Numbered from the stretch's first letter, positions 1 through 8,035 are shown. The stretch is DNA of 22,078 nt from an uncultured Mycoplasmatota bacterium (GCA_900546745.1 URDT01000021.1:1-22078), one strand, 5' to 3'. Numbers and translations: made by a program. The notes: generated from the letters alone by a model not told the origin.

Positions 1-167
1 GTAGGACCTGGTATTCCTCTTTCTCCTTTCTCACCTTGTGGACCAGCATCTCCTTTGGCACCTTTTGGTCCCGTTGGGCCTTGTATAGAGTATATACCAA
101 CTTCTTGTAATCTTTTCTTAATTTTCTGATTTTGAACAATTCTTTCGATTTTATCATTGAATTCCAT
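1..167 (-). CDS. Collagen-like Gly-X-Y repeat protein, N-terminal part
   Basis: The reading frame enters from the left edge and starts at ATG 165-167, behind AGGTGA with a short A-rich spacer. The visible 55 residues have a charged helical N-terminus (about residues 1-29, MEFNDKIERIVQNQ...) followed at once by perfect Gly-X-Y triplets (GPTGPKGAKGDAGPQGEKG...). No signal peptide or membrane segment precedes the collagen repeat. Bacterial collagen-like proteins of this shape are often spore-surface (BclA-type) filaments in Bacillota; that location is inferred here, not shown. The C-terminal part lies outside the window. Two other minus-strand surface-type proteins without signal peptides lie at 2894-5278. 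Confidence 0.85.
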   Translation of the reverse strand, partial: MEFNDKIERIVQNQKIKKRLQEVGIYSIQGPTGPKGAKGDAGPQGEKGERGIPGP

Positions 168-345
168 TTTTTCACCTCATTATATATCTTTTTTATCTAG
201 TATTAGTGTATGTTTAAAATTTTTAGAGGGTTATATTTTTAACTATAATTATCAAAATTAAAATCAATCTTTTTATGAAATTGTAATTTTATAGTATAGT
301 ATTAATATAGATTATATTGTAGTAAAATCAAAGATATTGAAACTA

Positions 346-376
346 TTGACTTAGAGCTAACTCTAAGTGATATGAT
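346..376 (+). promoter_or_regulatory. MerR-type promoter with dyad operator
   Basis: The -35 TTGACT (346-351) and -10 TATGAT (371-376) are separated by 19 bp, the long spacer typical of promoters that MerR-family activators untwist. The spacer holds a perfect inverted repeat, CTTAGAG-CTAA-CTCTAAG (350-367). A Shine-Dalgarno AGGAGG follows at 385-390. The operator is intact although the MerR gene behind it is not. Confidence 0.8.
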
Positions 377-394
377 ATAAATGTAGGAGGTAAT

Positions 395-529
395 ATGACA
401 ATAAAAGAAGTAAGTGAAAAATATGATATTACTCAAGATACCATTCGTTACTATGAAAAAATAGGTTTACAGCCACCGGTTCCACGAACTAAGTCAGGAA
501 TTAGAAAAGACTTTATGGAAGAACCATAA
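395..529 (+). pseudogene. MerR-family regulator, truncated to the N-terminal HTH
   Basis: ATG at 395 follows AGGAGG. The 44 codons encode the start of a MerR winged-helix domain (MTIKEVSEKYDITQDTIRYYEK-type, then IGL and PPVPRTKSGIR). After TKSGIR the sequence should continue through the wing and a dimerisation helix (family length about 120-140 aa), but it runs through a few unrelated residues (KDFMEEP) to TAA. The rest of the gene is missing and the next gene starts 24 nt later, so this looks like an internal deletion. The remnant has lost its dimerisation coiled coil and probably cannot act as a normal activator. It would have controlled the redox operon downstream. Confidence 0.75.
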
Positions 530-553
530 TTATAGATAGGATAGGGTAATAAT

Positions 554-876
554 ATGATAAAACAAACCACTAGTAGAGATAGTTTAGAGAAATTTGCTCC
601 TAATTTTGCTCATTATAATGATGACATACTATTTGGAGAAAATTGGAATGATGGTTATATTGATTTAAAAAAAAGATGCATAATTACAGTCGTTGCTTTA
701 ATGTCATCTGGAATTACAGATAATTCTTTAAAATATCATTTAGAGAATGCTAAAAAAATGGAGTAAAAAAGAAAGAAATGGCTGGGATTATTACACATAC
801 AGCCTTTTATGTTGGCTTGCTAAAAGGATGGTCTATATTTAATTTAGCAAAGGAAGTGTATAAAGATGAACAATAA
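554..876 (+). pseudogene. Carboxymuconolactone decarboxylase-family protein, frameshifted
   Basis: The first frame (554-766, 70 aa) matches the CMD/AhpD-like family N-terminus (FAPNFAHYNDDILFGE..., CIITVVALMSSGI). It stops soon after a run of seven A at 752-758. Adding one A restores a frame that continues NGVKKKEMAGIITHTAFYVG... and LLKGWSIFNLAKEVYKDEQ to TAA 874-876, the expected family C-terminus. The end overlaps the cupin start by 11 nt, as in an operon with translational coupling. The WPK motif common before the last helix in relatives appears altered (GLLKGW). The lesion is a one-base deletion or a homopolymer sequencing error. Members are small helical proteins with redox or decarboxylase-like activity; the substrate is unknown. 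Confidence 0.75.
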
Positions 877-1483
877 ATTAGAAAAGGCACGAGAATTTTG
901 TAGTGAAGTAAAAGAAATCTCTCAAAAATACAATTTACCATTTTTTATGGTTACTGATGGGGCTTCGATTACTAACAATAATGGATGTGAAGCAGTTAAA
1001 AATGCAAGAGAAAATCATATGAAATGGGAAGAAAAAAATGGATTTGATTCAAAAGAAGATTGGTCCGATAACCATAAACCAAATATTACTTTTGGATTAG
1101 GAGAAGAAAATAAAGCTTTTGAACAATATTTTATTGGAAAAAGTTATTTAAATCCACTTACAAATTCTAATGAAAACATATTTATGACAAATGTAACATT
1201 TGAACCAGGTTGCCGTAATAATTGGCACATCCATCACGCTACTAAAGGTGGTGGACAGATACTAATTTGTGTGGATGGAGAAGGTTGGTATCAAGAAGAA
1301 GGAAAAAAAGCTATTAGTTTAAAACCAGGAATGGTAGTTACAATACCTGCAAATGTTAAACACTGGCATGGTGCTAAAAAGAGCAGTTGGTTTAGTCATA
1401 TTACAGTAGAAGTACCAGGTGAAAATACTTCGAATGAATGGTGTGAGCAGGTAACAGATGAAGAATATATGAATTTAAATTGA
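866..1483 (+). CDS. Cupin-domain protein with extra N-terminal domain
   Basis: This is the only intact gene of the MerR operon (205 aa). ATG 866 lies behind GGAAGTG. Residues about 1-75 form a helical domain (FFMVTDGASI..., NARENHMKWEEKNGFD) of the DUF5661-like kind by my recollection. Residues about 90-195 are a single cupin: metal-binding motif 1 is NNWHIHHATKGGGQ and motif 2 is PANVKHWHGA, giving the usual His ligands. The C-terminus (SNEWCEQVTDEEY) is typical of small cupins that accompany CMD proteins. Such cupin/CMD pairs in Clostridia sit in MerR-controlled oxidoreductase clusters. The substrate is unknown. It ends with TGA overlapping the leader of the DUF362 gene, so TGA acts as a stop here. 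Confidence 0.85.
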   Translation: MNNKLEKAREFCSEVKEISQKYNLPFFMVTDGASITNNNGCEAVKNARENHMKWEEKNGFDSKEDWSDNHKPNITFGLGEENKAFEQYFIGKSYLNPLTNSNENIFMTNVTFEPGCRNNWHIHHATKGGGQILICVDGEGWYQEEGKKAISLKPGMVVTIPANVKHWHGAKKSSWFSHITVEVPGENTSNEWCEQVTDEEYMNLN

Positions 1484-1497
1484 AAGGAACGAAACAT

Positions 1498-2388
1498 ATG
1501 GAAAAATCAAAGGTTTATTTTACAAAAGATATCAGTGAAGAAGGACTTATTAAAATATATGAAGCTCTAAATCAAAATTTAAAAGGGAAAGTAGCCATTA
1601 AAATATCAACAGGAGAAATGGGAGGACATAACTACCTAGATTCAAATTTAATTAAAGGATTAGTTCAAAAATTAAATGGAACGATTGTAGAATGTAATAC
1701 AGCATATCCAGGAAAAAGAATGAATTCAAGTGATCACTGGGAAACTATTAAAGCACATGGTTTTACAGAAATTGCTCCATGTGACATCATGGATGAAGAT
1801 GGAGAAATTGAAATTCCTGTTCATGGCGGAAAACACTTACAGAACAAAAATATTGTAGGAAGCCATATTCAAAACTATGCTTCTATGTTGATACTATCTC
1901 ATTTTAAAGGACATGCTATGGGTGGATTTGGTGGAGCCTTAAAAAACATGAGTATTTGAGTAGCATCAAGTAATGGAAATGCTTGGATTCATTCAGTAGG
2001 AAGAACAAAAGATACCAAAGAAATGTGGAATTTAATAGAAGATCAAGATGGTTTTTTAGAAAGTGTGGCAGAAGCAGACAAAGCTGTTGTTGAATATTTC
2101 AAACCAGAAAATATGGCTTATATTAATGTGGCTAATAAGATTTCAATTGATTGTGATTCCAATCCTGCTGATCCAGAAATGAAAGACATTGGAATATTTG
2201 CAAGTATTGATCCAGTCGCACTTGATCAATGTTGTTATGATACCATAATTAATTCTAATGATCTTGACAAAGAATCTTTAATTAACAGAATGAAAGAAAA
2301 ACATGCAATTCATACAGTAGAAAGAGCTTACGAACTAGGAATAGGAAATCGTGAATACGAAATTATTAATATTGATGGAGAATGTTAA
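1498..2388 (+). pseudogene. DUF362-family protein interrupted by in-frame TGA
   Basis: ATG 1498 is preceded by AAAGGA with suitable spacing. One frame runs to TAA 2386-2388 except for TGA at 1957-1959. Both halves belong to DUF362: KVAIKISTGEMGGHNYL, HFKGHAMGGFGGALKNMSI before the stop and VASSNGNAWIHSVGRTKD after it, ending CDSNPADPEM, GIFASIDPVALDQCCYD and HTVERAYELGIG. Relatives have Gly at the interrupted position (KNMSIGxASS), so GGA to TGA is the simplest lesion. DUF362 proteins are often linked to Fe-S or ferredoxin-like domains; none is seen here. The stop overlaps the flavodoxin start (TAATG). Confidence 0.8.
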
Positions 2389-2867
2389 TGAAACCAATTA
2401 TTATTTATTTTTCTTATACTAATAATACGAGAAATATTGCTAAAAAAATTGAACAGAAATTAAACTGTGATATATTGGAAATTAAAACAAAAGTCCCTTA
2501 TTCTAAAGATTATGATGAAGTTGTCAATGATGAACATAATAGTGAAAGTAGTAGTTATTTACCTGAACTAGAACAAATCAATGTTGACTTAAATAATTAT
2601 GATACTATTATTTTAGGAACACCAGTTTGGTGGTATCGTCCAGTTCCTGCTATTAGGTCATTCTTATCTAAAAATGATCTATCTGGTAAAACAATAATTC
2701 CTTTTGCTTGTAATTGTGGGTGGTTAGGAACCACATTCCAAGAAATAAAAAAGATTTTTCCAAATTCTAAGTTTTAGAAAGAAATGAATATAGTATTTGA
2801 AAGCTATAGTGATGAACTAAAAACAAATGTAAAAGAAATTGATAATTGGATAAATCAGATTATTTAA
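2388..2867 (+). pseudogene. Flavodoxin-like protein interrupted near the C-terminus
   Basis: The start ATG 2388 overlaps the DUF362 stop (TAATG) and has GGAG seven nt upstream; the ATG at 2382 is too close to that site. The N-terminus has the FMN phosphate loop (YFSYTNNTRNIAKKI). Further on come the GTPVWWYRPVPAIRSFL segment and a Gly-rich FACNCGWLGTT segment of the NAD(P)H-quinone-reductase-like flavodoxins. An in-frame TAG at 2775-2777 cuts the protein after FPNSKF. The same frame continues KEMNIVFESYSDELKTNVKE and ends at TAA 2865-2867 with the expected final helix. GAG or CAG to TAG would explain it. About 30 residues are lost, so some activity could remain. It is the last gene of the MerR operon and is followed by a terminator. 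Confidence 0.8.
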
Positions 2868-2895
2868 AAAATCACTTATGATAAGTGATTTTTTT
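2866..2895. terminator. Bidirectional terminator
   Basis: A near-perfect hairpin (AAAAAATCACTTA, loop TGA, TAAGTGATTTTTT) has a T-run on each strand. It separates the plus-strand redox operon from the convergent DUF11-like gene, and it overlaps the stop codons of both. Confidence 0.9.
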
Positions 2896-3283
2896 AAACT
2901 TTTGAAACTTTGAAAGTAACTGTTTTAATAGATGATGGTTGTATATCTTCTAAATTTACGGTCAATGTGTGTGTACCCTCTTGATAAATATATTCTGCTG
3001 TAGTGGCAGTGGCACCATCAATTGTAACACTACCTGTTACAAATTTGACTAATGTTCCATTTAAAATATCTGTAATAACAGGTTTTTCATAAACCTTTTC
3101 AGCTTCATTTTCAATAACAATTGTATAGGTTAAATCTCCATCTGCCCATACTGGTTTATCTGCCGTTTTTGTGATTGTCAAACCATCAACCATTGTTACA
3201 ACAGAAGCAGTAGAAGTAATTGCCGTTCGAATACTATTATAATTACCGACTGCAGTAGTCGTATTTGTTAATTCAGTTTCCAT
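2894..3283 (-). CDS. DUF11-like repeat protein, no signal peptide
   Basis: A 129-aa protein starting behind a strong AAGGAGGG site. Residues about 32-129 form a DUF11-type beta-sandwich repeat (VDGLTITKTADKPVWADGDL, TYTIVIENEAE, PVITDILNGTLVKFVTGSV). The first 30 residues are Thr/Ser-rich (LTNTTTAVGNYNSIRTAI). There is no signal peptide or membrane anchor, which is odd for a domain usually found in cell-wall or S-layer-like proteins. Together with its Thr-rich start and the neighbouring collagen-like and WxL-like proteins it may be a spore-coat or exosporium component; that is inference. It is separated from the gene upstream by about 120 nt with a terminator, so it is probably transcribed on its own. 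Confidence 0.75.
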   Translation of the reverse strand: METELTNTTTAVGNYNSIRTAITSTASVVTMVDGLTITKTADKPVWADGDLTYTIVIENEAEKVYEKPVITDILNGTLVKFVTGSVTIDGATATTAEYIYQEGTHTLTVNLEDIQPSSIKTVTFKVSKV

Positions 3284-3367
3284 AACTCCCTCCTTATTTT
3301 TATTGTATGTTTTAAAAGAAAAAATGCTTAAAAAAAAGAATATTTATGTAATGATAATATATATTAA

Positions 3368-3395
3368 AAAGAAAGATTAATCATTGTGATTAACC
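3368..3395 (-). terminator. Terminator after the 623-aa surface-type gene
   Basis: On the minus strand GGTTAATCA-CAA-TGATTAATC is followed by the T-rich CTTTCTTTTT. It lies about 10 nt beyond the stop at 3407. Confidence 0.6.
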
Positions 3396-3406
3396 TTATT
3401 GTATAA

Positions 3407-5278
3407 TTATTCTTCTATACTAAAATAAATGGTAGAAAAATATTCTTCATTTGCTTCTAAAGCATCATTTGTAAGGTCTAATAATGGACCTTTTTCTGTT
3501 GACCAATTAAGTTCTTCATAATTGACATTTCCCTCATTATTATTTCCTGTAAATATTACTATTGGATTTTTTGTTAAAGTCACAACTTCATCATCAAATT
3601 CTTTAAATACTAAAGCATTTTTTAATACAAATCCATTAGAAGAAGTAAGTGGTTGATTTACATAAGCATATAATTTCCAATCAGAGCTTTTTAGTCTACT
3701 ATCTACGATTCTTGTTTTTAAATCACTAGTTTTCGGAAATATTTGCGTATTATTGATGGGAGTGGGTGAAAATGATATAGAGTTGTTCACATCTAGCAGA
3801 GTTAGTTCTCCTGTAAATGGAGTTGTAATTTTTCTTGTTCCATAAAGAAAACTACTAGATACATTGGCTGTTAATTCTACAGTCGTGTTGTCCATTATAG
3901 AACTTGGTAAATTATATTCAAAGAATCCATTATCATCTGCATTTACAATTTCTGTATTGCTATTATATTTGATTAATACATCTGCAAAACTATCAGTGTG
4001 TCCACTAATGGTATTTTTTGTTGAATTAATTGGATGAACATTCATAAAAACATTTCCTATTGAAAATTGTTTTCTATTTTGAAATGTTAAATTATCAACA
4101 TCAGGTAAATTTTTTAATTCTTCAGTAGTAATGTTATGATGTGTAATTGTTGTCATTGTTGGTGTAATAATTCCTTCAATTTGTATTAAGCTGTTTTCTT
4201 TATACCAAGAATAATCAGGTAAATTATTAATATCCCCTGCTGATGAAATTTCTGTAGAGTTTTGCCACATATTAATTCTGGAACACTTTATATTAAAAGT
4301 AAGAGGGTTATTTGTGTATATAACATTGGCATTTTTAGTATATATTGTAAATTTTTTAGGATTATCTAAAATAATTTTACAGTCACTACCTTTGAAATGA
4401 ATATTATAGTTATCACTAGGTGTATTAGCGTATGAATTTATGATTTGTAATTCAGAATCTTCTTTCATAGTTAAAGAACCAAAGATTGCCCACATTGGAA
4501 CTCTTTGGTGATTTTTTTCAATAAATATGAAGGATGCTCTTTCATCAATTAAAACATTGTTAGCTCCATGAACTGTTGTAGAACTAAATCCATTTCCTGT
4601 TGTTAAATGTACTTTTGTATCGTGAAGAATTGTAAAATTTAATTTATTTGTTCCATTCATAAATTCTCTTGTATCTGTTGATATAATAACATCGCTTTTA
4701 CATAGAAAAATAACGGAAGGATTAGCAGAGTCACTTCTAAAAGTGAATAGAGGAGGATTAATAGAATTACTTAATATATTCGTTTTTCCACCTATTATAA
4801 TTCGCTCTGCTTCACATACTTCTTGTGACTCTATTTCATTAGTGTTTTCAATTGTAATATTAGAGTCACTAATTTTAACAGTTCCATATGGATTAAATGA
4901 TAATTGGGTTCCATTAAATGTAATATTATCATAAATAGTTACTATTTCCTCATAACTATCATCTTCTGGTACACAAATAACACCATATACATTTGTATTT
5001 ATTATTTTTATATTTTTAACACAGACTTCTTTTGTAAGAGCAGTAGTAACAATAGTATCGGTAGCCTCTGAACTAATCATACCTGTTAAAGTGTGTAAAA
5101 TATTTTGATAAGTTCCATTGATTGTTATCTTTTTTTTATTAGAATTTACTGCAATTCCACTTTTTAAAGTAATATTATTTTCTAAATAAATATATTCATA
5201 ACCATTGTTATTTTCTAGAGCTTCTTTTAATTCTTCACTAGTTGATACTGTAACTGTTTTACTATTTATTTTATTCAT
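3407..5278 (-). CDS. Large beta-rich surface-type protein with WxL-like C-terminus
   Basis: A 623-aa protein with ATG at 5276-5278 and AAAGGA about 13 nt upstream. Residues about 1-370 are beta-strand rich and Asn/Ile/Thr rich with a repeating short-strand pattern (IYLENNITLKSG, VCVKNIKIINTN, VKISDSNITIENTN) typical of a right-handed beta-helix or pectate-lyase-like fold. Residues about 410-475 resemble a bacterial Ig domain (ISGHTDSFADVLIKYN, ADDNGFFEYNL). Residues about 515-623 match the WxL domain: SDLKTRIVDSR, then W534-K-L536, LTSSNGFVLKNA, and a final YFSTIYFSI in place of the usual YxxTLTWxL. WxL domains normally bind peptidoglycan on secreted proteins, yet no signal peptide is present. 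The start is followed by a charged, non-hydrophobic N-terminus (MNKINSKTVTVSTSEEL). Confidence 0.75.
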   Translation of the reverse strand: MNKINSKTVTVSTSEELKEALENNNGYEYIYLENNITLKSGIAVNSNKKKITINGTYQNILHTLTGMISSEATDTIVTTALTKEVCVKNIKIINTNVYGVICVPEDDSYEEIVTIYDNITFNGTQLSFNPYGTVKISDSNITIENTNEIESQEVCEAERIIIGGKTNILSNSINPPLFTFRSDSANPSVIFLCKSDVIISTDTREFMNGTNKLNFTILHDTKVHLTTGNGFSSTTVHGANNVLIDERASFIFIEKNHQRVPMWAIFGSLTMKEDSELQIINSYANTPSDNYNIHFKGSDCKIILDNPKKFTIYTKNANVIYTNNPLTFNIKCSRINMWQNSTEISSAGDINNLPDYSWYKENSLIQIEGIITPTMTTITHHNITTEELKNLPDVDNLTFQNRKQFSIGNVFMNVHPINSTKNTISGHTDSFADVLIKYNSNTEIVNADDNGFFEYNLPSSIMDNTTVELTANVSSSFLYGTRKITTPFTGELTLLDVNNSISFSPTPINNTQIFPKTSDLKTRIVDSRLKSSDWKLYAYVNQPLTSSNGFVLKNALVFKEFDDEVVTLTKNPIVIFTGNNNEGNVNYEELNWSTEKGPLLDLTNDALEANEEYFSTIYFSIEE

Positions 5279-5402
5279 AAAATCACTTATCCTTTAACAT
5301 AATATATGAGGATAGTATGATTTGAACAATGATATTTAAAAGGAGAGGTAGGAAATTTTTATAATATTGTAGATATTTTTTTGTAAAAAATTATAAAAAT
5401 GA

Positions 5403-5431
5403 TTGACTCGTGACTAACACACGGATATATT
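5403..5431 (+). promoter_or_regulatory. Sigma-A promoter for the membrane protein gene
   Basis: TTGACT (5403-5408) and TATATT (5426-5431) have a 17-bp spacer. The upstream gap also contains an 11-bp AT-rich inverted repeat (5355-5365 with 5390-5400). Confidence 0.7.
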
Positions 5432-5519
5432 ATGAAAAAGTACATGAAAATATTACAATAATAATAGATTTTTGCATATATCTTTAACAAAGAATGGTGT
5501 AATTAGTTTGAATAGAGGA

Positions 5520-6395
5520 ATGAAGATAGAAAGCAAGAAATCTAAGGAAACTACTATAATTATTATAATATTTATGGCAGTTATTATTTTGTTAGGGGGA
5601 TTTATAATTCATGACAAATTTATTAACTCTCGCACTAACTCACCAACGTCAAATCTAGGTAATATAGAGTCACAAATAAAATCACATAAATCTGGAAATT
5701 TATATAAAAATGCAAATGACAATGATGTCATTTGTTCAACAAATAGTAGTACACCATATTTAAAAGGAACCAAATATATTTGTAATAATTTAGGTGATGG
5801 AAAATCATATACATTTTATGTTTTGAATGATGCAACAAATTCTGATAAAGTTGATTTGATTATGAATGAAGATTATATAACATCCACTTATTTTGAATTA
5901 ACTGCTGATGGTAGTATTGATTGGGATGGAACTAATAATTCTGCAAATGGACCTGTTAAAGCAATAAAATCATTACCAACAATAGAGACTTGGTCTAATT
6001 TAGAAAGTCCGAAAGATAATAGTGGGTATGATTATAGTCAATTTGCAGCGAGATTGCCTATGGCTAACGAAATCGCAACAGCATGTGAAATCTCTAATTT
6101 TGACGAAATGGTAAATAAAAATTATGAGCTCAAAACTAAAGATAATTGTAGTTTCTTATGGGAAAATACTCAAAATGTTGATTCTAATTATAAATATAGT
6201 GGTTATCTAACATCAACATATTTAAAAGATTCATATTTATCTTGGATAGTTTATTCAACTAATATGACAAAACAAGAATATGATGATCATGTGGGTTCGT
6301 ATAGTGAAATTCAATTATATGACAATGTATTATTAATGCCGGTATATGCGGGATCCGTTTTTGGTGTAAGACCTGTCATATGTCTTTCTAAGTAG
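5520..6395 (+). CDS. Single-pass membrane protein with DUF6273-like extracellular domain
   Basis: Starting at ATG 5520 the product is 291 aa: a short basic cytoplasmic tail (MKIESKKSKE), one membrane helix (about residues 11-33, TTIIIIIFMAVIILLGGFII) and an extracellular region. TTG 5508 and TTG 5472 are in-frame alternatives; none has a convincing Shine-Dalgarno site, so the start is uncertain. The outer domain has paired Cys (DNDVICSTN, KYICNNLGDGKSYTFYVL), a central region (WDGTNNSANGPVKAI, FAARLPMANEIATACE) and ends in FGVRPVICLSK. Proteins ending in this VRPVI(C/S)LSK signature, with GDGKxYTFYVL upstream, are frequent in uncultured gut Bacillota and resemble DUF6273; I know no function. 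A terminator follows directly. Confidence 0.7.
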   Translation: MKIESKKSKETTIIIIIFMAVIILLGGFIIHDKFINSRTNSPTSNLGNIESQIKSHKSGNLYKNANDNDVICSTNSSTPYLKGTKYICNNLGDGKSYTFYVLNDATNSDKVDLIMNEDYITSTYFELTADGSIDWDGTNNSANGPVKAIKSLPTIETWSNLESPKDNSGYDYSQFAARLPMANEIATACEISNFDEMVNKNYELKTKDNCSFLWENTQNVDSNYKYSGYLTSTYLKDSYLSWIVYSTNMTKQEYDDHVGSYSEIQLYDNVLLMPVYAGSVFGVRPVICLSK

Positions 6396-6425
6396 AGGTT
6401 ATCAATTTGATAACCTTTTATAATT
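6396..6425 (+). terminator. Terminator after the membrane protein gene
   Basis: The stem AGGTTATCA-ATT-TGATAACCT (6396-6416) is followed by TTTTATAATTTTATT. It begins one base after the stop codon. Confidence 0.8.
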
Positions 6426-6458
6426 TTATTGCATGTTCCTCTTGTTTTATCAATATCT

Positions 6459-6521
6459 TTATTTCAAATTTAGTTTTATTTTTCCAGAAATGTAAATTTT
6501 CTTGGTCGTAACATTAATCAT
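6459..6521 (-). pseudogene. Cassette C: N-terminal remnant of the RNA-associated small gene
   Basis: ATG 6519-6521 follows GGATAGGAG. The 20 codons (MINVTTKKIYISGKIKLNLK) align with the first residues of the intact 157-aa protein at 11738-12211 (MLNIETKELKISDKLKRKFD) and of the broken copy at 15248-15520 (MIKVVKKKINMSNELKIKID). After the stop another frame reads TRGTCNKIIKGYQ, which may match the NGCVKNITGTN segment of the intact copy; it then runs into the terminator of the neighbouring gene. This is a truncated, probably frameshifted remnant, but its RNA leader and Shine-Dalgarno site are preserved. The open frame is very short, so the call rests on the alignment and on the shared leader. 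Confidence 0.55.
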
Positions 6522-6562
6522 AACTCCTATCCTTTCTTTAGGATGATTTCTTTGTAAAACAT

Positions 6563-6701
6563 AAAAAAATCAATCTTTCGATTGATTCTATATATCAAGT
6601 TCAAACTAAATAGTTCGAACAGATTCGTCAATGGAGCCATAAAGGTTGAAGTCGGACAACCTTTATTTTTCTATATAATAGGTAGTAATAAACTACTAAC
6701 T
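6563..6701 (-). ncRNA. Cassette C structured RNA with terminator
   Basis: Minus-strand leader with the same plan as those at 12233-12361 and 15553-15687. The promoter is the extended -10 TGG-TATACT (minus strand, 6708-6716). The expected RNA holds a 5' hairpin (TAGTAG/CTACTA), an A-run, a 10-bp hairpin ATAAAGGTTG/CAACCTTTAT (6639-6666), the shared GGCTCCA (6632-6638), a 7-bp hairpin TTCGAAC/GTTTGAA with loop TATTTA (6600-6619), and an intrinsic terminator AATCAATC-GAAA-GATTGATT plus seven T (6563-6587). Loop bases TATTT can pair with AAATA upstream (6664-6668), giving a possible H-type pseudoknot. It is divergent from the Fic gene. Confidence 0.55.
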
Positions 6702-6707
6702 GATATA

Positions 6708-6783
6708 AGTATACCATGAAAATACGAATATAGTACAAAAAATATAAATACAGTGACATTTACAGTGACATTTGTGGTATATT
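6708..6783. promoter_or_regulatory. Divergent promoters and tandem 12-bp repeat
   Basis: The minus-strand -10 for the cassette C RNA (6708-6713, rc TATACT) and the plus-strand extended -10 TGG-TATATT (6775-6783) for the Fic gene face away from each other. Between them lies a perfect tandem repeat of ACAGTGACATTT (6750-6761 and 6762-6773). It sits on the -35 position of the Fic promoter, where a repressor would compete with RNA polymerase. The Fic protein has a C-terminal winged HTH, so self-regulation is possible. Confidence 0.6.
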
Positions 6784-6808
6784 TTTATTAGTACGAGGAG
6801 TGATATAG

Positions 6809-7777
6809 GTGAAATTATTTGATGAAATAAAACCAGTGTTTTTTATTGACAATAAAATGAATAATATATTAAATGATATAAATGTTAAACTAAAAAAAAT
6901 AAATGTTAATGATAAGCAAAAAAGAAAATATATGATTTCAAAATCTAAAATAAGGTCAATTCATTCTTCACTTGCAATTGAAGCTAATTCATTATCTTTA
7001 TTTGATGTAGAAATTATATCAGAAAATAAACTAATATTAGGTAAAAAAGATGAAGTACAAGAAGTAAAAAATGCAATTGAAGCATATAATCATATAAATG
7101 AATATAATTATAAAAGTGAAAATGATTTATTAAAGCTACATGAGTTAATGATGAAATACTTTGATGAAGATAATGGTAATTATAGAAATCATGGTGAAGG
7201 AGTAAAAAGAAAAGATGAAATAATATATATGGCTCCTGAATCCATTTTAGTTCCATCCTTAATGAAAAGTTTATTTGAATATATAAGTAGTAGTGATTTG
7301 AATATTATTATTTTATCCGCAATTTTTCATTATTACTTTGTTTTTATTCATCCTTTTTCAGATGGAAATGGAAGATGTGCTAGATTTTGGGTAACATTAA
7401 TGCTAATAAATTATGATAAAAATTTTGAATTTATATCGCTAGAAGAGGAAATATATTTAAATCAAGAAAACTACTACTTAGCTATAGCAGAATGTCATAA
7501 TAATGGAAATGCAAATGTATTTATAAAGTTTATTTTACAGACAATTAATTCATCGTTAGATAAATTGATAAAAAATAGTAATTTTGTTTGTAATGATATT
7601 CAAAATAAAATTATAGAACTAATAGCAAATAATAATAGAATTACACAAAATGAAATAGCTAATATAACTAATGTTAATGTAAGAACCATTAAAAGGAATT
7701 TTAAAATATTAATAGATAATTTAATAATTGAAAGAATTGGTTCTGACAAAGCAGGATATTGGCAAATACTAAAATAA
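6809..7777 (+). CDS. Fic-domain AMPylase-like protein with C-terminal winged HTH
   Basis: GTG 6809 has GAGGAG eight nt upstream (322 aa). The Fic motif HPFSDGNGRCAR is complete at residues 181-192, with the catalytic His181 and the GNGR anion loop. An inhibitory-helix-like segment lies at about residues 53-61 (SSLAIEANS, close to the SxxxEG/N motif, with Ala after the Glu), the layout of class II Fic proteins that hold themselves inactive. Residues about 266-322 form a winged HTH (RITQNEIANITNVNVRTIKRNFK...). Fic enzymes transfer AMP or other phosphate groups to protein hydroxyl side chains; the target is unknown. A tandem repeat in the promoter may be the HTH site. The gene is divergent from RNA cassette C and is followed by its own terminator. 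Confidence 0.88.
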   Translation: MKLFDEIKPVFFIDNKMNNILNDINVKLKKINVNDKQKRKYMISKSKIRSIHSSLAIEANSLSLFDVEIISENKLILGKKDEVQEVKNAIEAYNHINEYNYKSENDLLKLHELMMKYFDEDNGNYRNHGEGVKRKDEIIYMAPESILVPSLMKSLFEYISSSDLNIIILSAIFHYYFVFIHPFSDGNGRCARFWVTLMLINYDKNFEFISLEEEIYLNQENYYLAIAECHNNGNANVFIKFILQTINSSLDKLIKNSNFVCNDIQNKIIELIANNNRITQNEIANITNVNVRTIKRNFKILIDNLIIERIGSDKAGYWQILK

Positions 7778-7800
7778 TTATTAAGCAGGATAAGGGAATT

Positions 7801-7864
7801 GATAGCACCATTATACTTAATGTCTTATAAATAAAGACTTTATAGTGCTATCATTTCTTATTTT
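7801..7864 (+). terminator. Terminator after the Fic gene
   Basis: GATAGCAC (7801-7808) pairs with GTGCTATC (7845-7852), with an inner GTCTT/AAGAC stem, followed by the T-rich ATTTCTTATTTT. Confidence 0.6.
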
Positions 7865-8035
7865 GCACTTGCAAAATTGAGTTAAAATATGGAAGAACTC
7901 TACCACACTTTCGATTTATCCCTTTTAATTAAAGGACTTGCAAGGTTCTATTTTACTTCCAAATGTTGGATATATACTAGAAATGTTGGATGAATCTTGG
8001 ATGTTTTAATTTAGTAATAAAATTTACCAAAATAA

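Noticed and set aside
1957..1959. TGA recoded as glycine (genetic code 25) or as another amino acid
   Set aside because: TGA is the normal stop of the cupin gene and of the gene at 11155-11504, and TAG and TAA also interrupt genes in the window.
5432..5461. A nine-codon leader peptide (MKKYMKILQ) before the membrane protein gene
   Set aside because: It has no Shine-Dalgarno site, no attenuator hairpin follows, and the length is expected by chance in AT-rich DNA.
7014..7256. Minus-strand open frame inside the Fic gene
   Set aside because: Its His/Leu/Tyr-rich composition is an antisense shadow of the well-supported Fic gene.
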